A DNA stretch of 8,798 bases from contig CACYDS010000089.1 in NCBI GenBank assembly GCA_902773285.1, forward strand, positions 1 through 8,798, given 5' to 3'. Positions 6,214 to 8,798 of this stretch are shown here, in pieces; within the stretch, counting starts at the first letter, position 1, and the number at the start of each line of letters is the position of its first letter. The notes below the pieces were generated by a model, which was not told the origin of the DNA, did not search any database, and worked only from the letters and a program-made list of their open reading frames with translations. The stretch comes from an uncultured Pseudomonadota bacterium (GTDB taxonomy: Bacteria; Pseudomonadota; Alphaproteobacteria; RUG11792). The position numbers were made by a program, and so were the translations under genes.

Positions 6214-6243
6214 TTGTAGATCAAAATGCTGTATGCTTAGACT
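6214..6243 (+). promoter_or_regulatory. Candidate grpE promoter
   Basis: TTGTAG (6214-6219) and TAGACT (6238-6243) are separated by 18 bases and resemble sigma-70 boxes only moderately. The -10 box lies in an odd perfect palindrome, GCTTAG-A-CTAAGC (6235-6247). I see no clear sigma-32 heat-shock boxes and no CIRCE element, although grpE is often heat-regulated. Confidence 0.3.
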
Positions 6244-6270
6244 AAGCGGGAAGTGGGAAAAGTGCATTTT
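6223..6270 (+). repeat. Nested inverted repeats in the grpE leader
   Basis: AAAATGC (6223-6229) pairs with GCATTTT (6264-6270), ending two bases before the grpE ATG. They enclose the palindrome at 6235-6247 and the purine-rich stretch GGGAAGTGGGAAAAG that would serve as the ribosome binding region. If transcribed from far enough upstream, the leader could fold so as to modulate grpE translation. Confidence 0.35.
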
Positions 6271-6272
6271 TT

Positions 6273-6776
6273 ATGACTATAGGCGAACAAGAAGCAGCAT
6301 CTAAGGTAAGTGAAACAAATACGGAACCAACTGTAGAGGAATTAAAAGATCAATTGCTACGAGCAATGGCGGAGGTTCAGAATACAAAAAAACGTGCAGA
6401 GAAGGAAAAAGCCGACATATCCAAGTTCAGCATTTCTGGATTTGCAAAGGATGTATTGCGTATCCGCGATAACCTTCAACTTGCCCTAAAAAGTAACATA
6501 CAAGATACTGGGGCAATAGTTGACGGTATCAAATTGACAATGTCGGAAATGGACAATATTCTTGGAAGCTATGGCATAAAAATTATAGACTCCATGGGAA
6601 AGCCGTTTGATCCAAATTTTCATCAGGCAATGATTGAAGTCGAGACTGTGGACCGCAAGCCTGGTGTTATTGTCCAAGTGATGCAAGAGGGATTTATGAT
6701 TTACGACAGGTTGTTAAGACCAGCATTAGTGGGGGTCTCAAAGAAAGTTAGCAAGAATGAAACTGAGGCTTCATAA
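6273..6776 (+). CDS. grpE: Nucleotide exchange factor GrpE
   Basis: GrpE is the cytoplasmic co-chaperone that releases ADP from DnaK and so drives the Hsp70 folding cycle. The 167-residue protein has a short acidic N-terminus, a long coiled-coil helix (about 18-55, with AEVQNTKKRAEKEKADISKF), and the conserved C-terminal beta domain with GKPFDPNFHQAM and EGFMIYDRLLRPALVGVSK. The last block is typical of alphaproteobacterial GrpE. It is shorter than E. coli GrpE (197), mainly at the N-terminus. The ATG at 6273 has only a diffuse purine-rich ribosome binding region. Its 3' end overlaps cysS by 20 bases, so the two are likely translated from one message. dnaK and dnaJ are not in the window. Identification is secure. 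Confidence 0.96.
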   Translation: MTIGEQEAASKVSETNTEPTVEELKDQLLRAMAEVQNTKKRAEKEKADISKFSISGFAKDVLRIRDNLQLALKSNIQDTGAIVDGIKLTMSEMDNILGSYGIKIIDSMGKPFDPNFHQAMIEVETVDRKPGVIVQVMQEGFMIYDRLLRPALVGVSKKVSKNETEAS

Positions 6777-8115
6777 TACTCTCTCCGGAAAAATCGAGAA
6801 CTTCATTCCAATAGACGAAAATAATGTCAAGATGTACGTCTGTGGGCCGACGGTTTATGCTCGTGCGCACCTTGGAAATGCACGCCCCGCGGTAGTTTTT
6901 GATATTTTATATAGGATTTTGCAAAAACTTTACAAAAGCGTGACGTATGTCCGAAATATTACAGATATAGATGACAAAATCTATAAAGCTTCCATTGAAC
7001 GAAATGTTGCTATTTCGGATTTGACGGAGAAAACAATAGCAATGTATCACGACGACATGGCTGCGCTTAATGTTCTACCAGTAACAATAGAACCAAGAGC
7101 AACTGAAAATATAGCTGACATGATTGAATTTATAAAAAATCTAATTATTAATGGAAATGCGTACGTGATTAACGGTCATGTTTATTTTAATGTAAATTTA
7201 TCAAAAGATTACGGCCAATTATCAAAAAAAAATACAGAGACCCTGCTGTCCGGAGCTAGGGTAGAAATTTCTGAGAGCAAGAATAACCCGCTGGATTTCG
7301 TTCTTTGGAAACCAATCGATGAAAGATTCAATTTCGGATGGGATAGCCCATGGGGTAAAGGAAGGCCTGGATGGCATATTGAATGTTCAGCTATGTCAAA
7401 AAAATATTTAGGAGAAATTTTTGATATTCATGGCGGTGGAGCCGACTTAATATTCCCTCATCACGAAAATGAAATAGCTCAATCTTGTGCCTTAACTCAT
7501 CAAAGGCACATGGCAAATTACTGGATACACAATGGACACTTGAATATAGATGGTCAGAAAATGTCAAAATCTCTTGGCAACTTTTTAACAGTCAATGAAT
7601 TGCTGCGAAACTTCAATGGAGAAGTTATAAGGTTAGCCTTCCTTGGCACGCATTATAGGGCCCCAATGAATTTTAGTTTTGACGGATTAAAACAGGCAAA
7701 GAACCGTCTTGATAGGTGGTATACTGCGCTTAGAGGGATTGAGATTACCTCAACAAATGAAATTTTTGATGACGTCTTTGAAGCCTTGCTGGACGACATG
7801 AACACCCCAAAAGCTATTTCCGTTCTATGCTCCAAGGTTGATGAAATTAATAAAACCAAAAACTCAGAATTTGCCGGTATTTTTGTCAATAGTTGCCAAA
7901 AATTACTAGGAGTAATGCAGAATAAAATCTGTGATTGGTTCTGCTGTGTGGATAGCAAAAAACAAGCCTGGATTGAATTAAAAATTCAAGAAAGAAACAT
8001 TGCTAAGCAAAGCAAAGATTTTACAAAGGCGGATGCAATTCGGTCTGAACTTTTACAAAATTGCATAGTGATAGAGGATACTAAAGATGGCACAATCTGG
8101 AAGCTTAAAAAGTAG
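6757..8115 (+). CDS. cysS: Cysteine--tRNA ligase
   Basis: This class I synthetase charges tRNA-Cys in the cytoplasm. The N-terminus MKLRLHNTLSGKIENFIPID matches the family and supports the ATG at 6757, although it lies inside grpE. The HIGH-type signature is HLGN (38-41) within YVCGPTVYARAHLGNARP. The KMSKS loop is exact at 268-272. Zinc ligands are visible as C29, C210, H235 and E239, matching C28, C209, H234 and E238 of the E. coli enzyme. The C-terminal part has the DALR-like helical region and the final domain ending in DTKDGTIWKLKK. The length of 452 residues is normal. It overlaps grpE by 20 bases and pgpA by 29 bases, which indicates a tight operon. Identification is very secure. Confidence 0.97.
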   Translation: MKLRLHNTLSGKIENFIPIDENNVKMYVCGPTVYARAHLGNARPAVVFDILYRILQKLYKSVTYVRNITDIDDKIYKASIERNVAISDLTEKTIAMYHDDMAALNVLPVTIEPRATENIADMIEFIKNLIINGNAYVINGHVYFNVNLSKDYGQLSKKNTETLLSGARVEISESKNNPLDFVLWKPIDERFNFGWDSPWGKGRPGWHIECSAMSKKYLGEIFDIHGGGADLIFPHHENEIAQSCALTHQRHMANYWIHNGHLNIDGQKMSKSLGNFLTVNELLRNFNGEVIRLAFLGTHYRAPMNFSFDGLKQAKNRLDRWYTALRGIEITSTNEIFDDVFEALLDDMNTPKAISVLCSKVDEINKTKNSEFAGIFVNSCQKLLGVMQNKICDWFCCVDSKKQAWIELKIQERNIAKQSKDFTKADAIRSELLQNCIVIEDTKDGTIWKLKK

Positions 8116-8590
8116 GATTTTGCTTTTTATTATAAGCTTCTTTGGAGCAGGATTAATCTCACGCAAAATGCCCGGCACAATTGGTTCGCTCGCTGCAATG
8201 TTACTACTGCTCGCGATGCCGAAATCTAGCCTCCTAGCACTGATTTGTTTTTTGGTTAGTTTTTTCCTAGGCTGGATTTGTTGCACCTTCTATGTTTTGA
8301 TATATGAAACAGATAAAGACCCAGCTTACGTTGTAATAGACGAAGCGTGTGGAATATTTTTAAGCGTGGCAATAATCTATTATTGTGGATATACAACAAC
8401 CTTTGATATATTCCTCTCATTCGCTTTATTCAGATTATTTGATATTTTTAAGCCATACCCAATCCGTAACATTGAGGCCTGGTTAAAAATGCATCGAAAT
8501 ACGGTATCGCTTGGAATAATGCTAGATGATGTCATAGCCTCGATGTTTGCCTCCACTACCCACCTAGTCTTGAAAGCTTTGACAGTTTAA
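8087..8590 (+). CDS. pgpA: Phosphatidylglycerophosphatase A
   Basis: PgpA is an inner-membrane phosphatase that converts phosphatidylglycerophosphate to phosphatidylglycerol, a main anionic phospholipid and the precursor of cardiolipin. Family motifs are present in order: PGTIGSLAA (29-37), DKDPAYVVIDEACG (76-89, with the acidic pair D85/E86), FRLFDIFKPYPIRNIE (115-130), and GIMLDDVIAS (143-152, with D147/D148). Four or so hydrophobic segments span the 167 residues, a normal length. The ATG at 8087 has an AGAGGA Shine-Dalgarno (8073-8078) inside the end of cysS, and the genes overlap by 29 bases, so it belongs to the grpE-cysS-pgpA chain. It would supply the substrate of the cardiolipin-synthase-like enzyme upstream. 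No clear terminator follows, only T-runs near 8645 and 8661. Identification is secure. Confidence 0.94.
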   Translation: MAQSGSLKSRILLFIISFFGAGLISRKMPGTIGSLAAMLLLLAMPKSSLLALICFLVSFFLGWICCTFYVLIYETDKDPAYVVIDEACGIFLSVAIIYYCGYTTTFDIFLSFALFRLFDIFKPYPIRNIEAWLKMHRNTVSLGIMLDDVIASMFASTTHLVLKALTV

Positions 8591-8680
8591 CGACTGCATA
8601 CACAGCTAAAAACTTTTCATTAGTTTATCGGTCAATTCCATGTTTTTTGGTGATTTGATATTTTTTTTGTGATATGAATG

Positions 8681-8709
8681 TTGCTGTTTCGAAAGAATTT
8701 TGTTACTAT
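8681..8709 (+). promoter_or_regulatory. Sigma-70 promoter of tRNA-Leu
   Basis: TTGCTG (8681-8686) and TACTAT (8704-8709) are spaced exactly 17 bases, close to the TTGACA/TATAAT consensus. Transcription would begin near 8716, a few bases before the tRNA 5' end at 8722. Confidence 0.65.
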
Positions 8710-8721
8710 CGGATGTAGTAC

Positions 8722-8798
8722 GCCTGCTTGGTGGAATTGGTAGACACAACAGACTTAAAATCTGTCGCCCCAAAGGCTTGCCGGTTCGAGTCCGGCAG
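8722..8798 (+). tRNA. tRNA-Leu (anticodon UAA), cut by the window end
   Basis: The sequence begins with acceptor strand GCCTGCT and has a D-arm with the GGTGGAATTGGTAGACAC pattern typical of leucine tRNAs. The anticodon arm ACAGA-CTTAAAA-TCTGT carries anticodon TAA at 8756-8758. A long variable arm (GCC-CCAAA-GGC) marks a class II tRNA, and the T-arm is GCCGG-TTCGAGT-CCGGC. The window ends two bases into the 3' acceptor strand, so the last bases of the stem, the discriminator and any encoded CCA lie outside. It reads UUA (and possibly UUG) codons, heavily used in an AT-rich genome. Confidence 0.95.

Larger units (their letters stand above)
5934..6272. other. 339-base gap between the glycosylase gene and grpE
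   Basis: No confident gene is present. From left to right the gap holds weak imperfect hairpins after the glycosylase stop (one at 6006-6030 has CTGCG/CGCAG ends and two internal mismatches), a GC-richer stretch at about 6020-6175 with a probable broken minus-strand frame, and an A/T-rich part that leads to the grpE leader. The change of base composition in the middle suggests a decayed gene or inserted fragment. Confidence 0.6.

Noticed and set aside
8591..8680. Intrinsic terminator after pgpA
   Set aside because: T-runs are present near 8645 and 8661, but I found no stable stem immediately before either.
1..8798. CRISPR array, toxin-antitoxin pair, prophage, transposase or other accessory system
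   Set aside because: No regularly spaced direct repeats, no transposase-like or phage-like proteins and no paired small genes were seen; nearly all the sequence is accounted for by housekeeping genes.

Overview
The window is ordinary AT-rich bacterial chromosome with eight confident protein genes and one partial tRNA, all on the + strand. The GrpE and cysteinyl-tRNA synthetase sequences look alphaproteobacterial (for example the DRLLRPALVGV motif in GrpE and the YVCGPTVYARAHLGNARP block in CysS). Low GC, compact gene overlaps and an aromatic amino acid permease suggest a host-associated lineage such as Holosporales or Rickettsiales. That placement is inference, not proof.

Layout. Bases 1-164 carry two strong inverted repeats and a T-run that abut pheT (165-2525, phenylalanyl-tRNA synthetase beta chain). 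A 205-base gap with several hairpins, one a good intrinsic terminator, leads to an HAAAP-family aromatic amino acid permease (2731-3864). A second gap holds three near-palindromic TTGCGCAAC-type boxes, followed by ndk (4043-4462), a CDP-alcohol phosphatidyltransferase resembling eukaryotic-type cardiolipin synthase (4496-5155) and an OGG1-type 8-oxoguanine DNA glycosylase (5145-5933). These last three genes look like one transcription unit. A 339-base gap without a confident gene holds a probable small broken reading frame on the minus strand and the grpE leader. Then grpE (6273-6776), cysS (6757-8115) and pgpA (8087-8590) follow in an overlapping chain. A promoter and a tRNA-Leu(UAA), cut off by the window end, close the segment.

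How the genes fit together. pheT and the permease both concern phenylalanine or other aromatic amino acids. PgpA makes phosphatidylglycerol, the substrate for cardiolipin synthesis, so it and the phosphatidyltransferase may act in the same membrane-lipid pathway from separate operons. Ndk supplies nucleoside triphosphates, and the glycosylase removes oxidised guanine from DNA. GrpE, CysS and tRNA-Leu are housekeeping parts of protein folding and translation.

I found no defence island, CRISPR array, prophage or intact mobile element. The most interesting signals are in the non-coding DNA: a 16-bp stem that spans the start codon of the phosphatidyltransferase gene, the repeated palindromic boxes before ndk, the perfect 15-bp inverted repeat before pheT, and an orphan minus-strand frame with a strong ribosome binding site before grpE.
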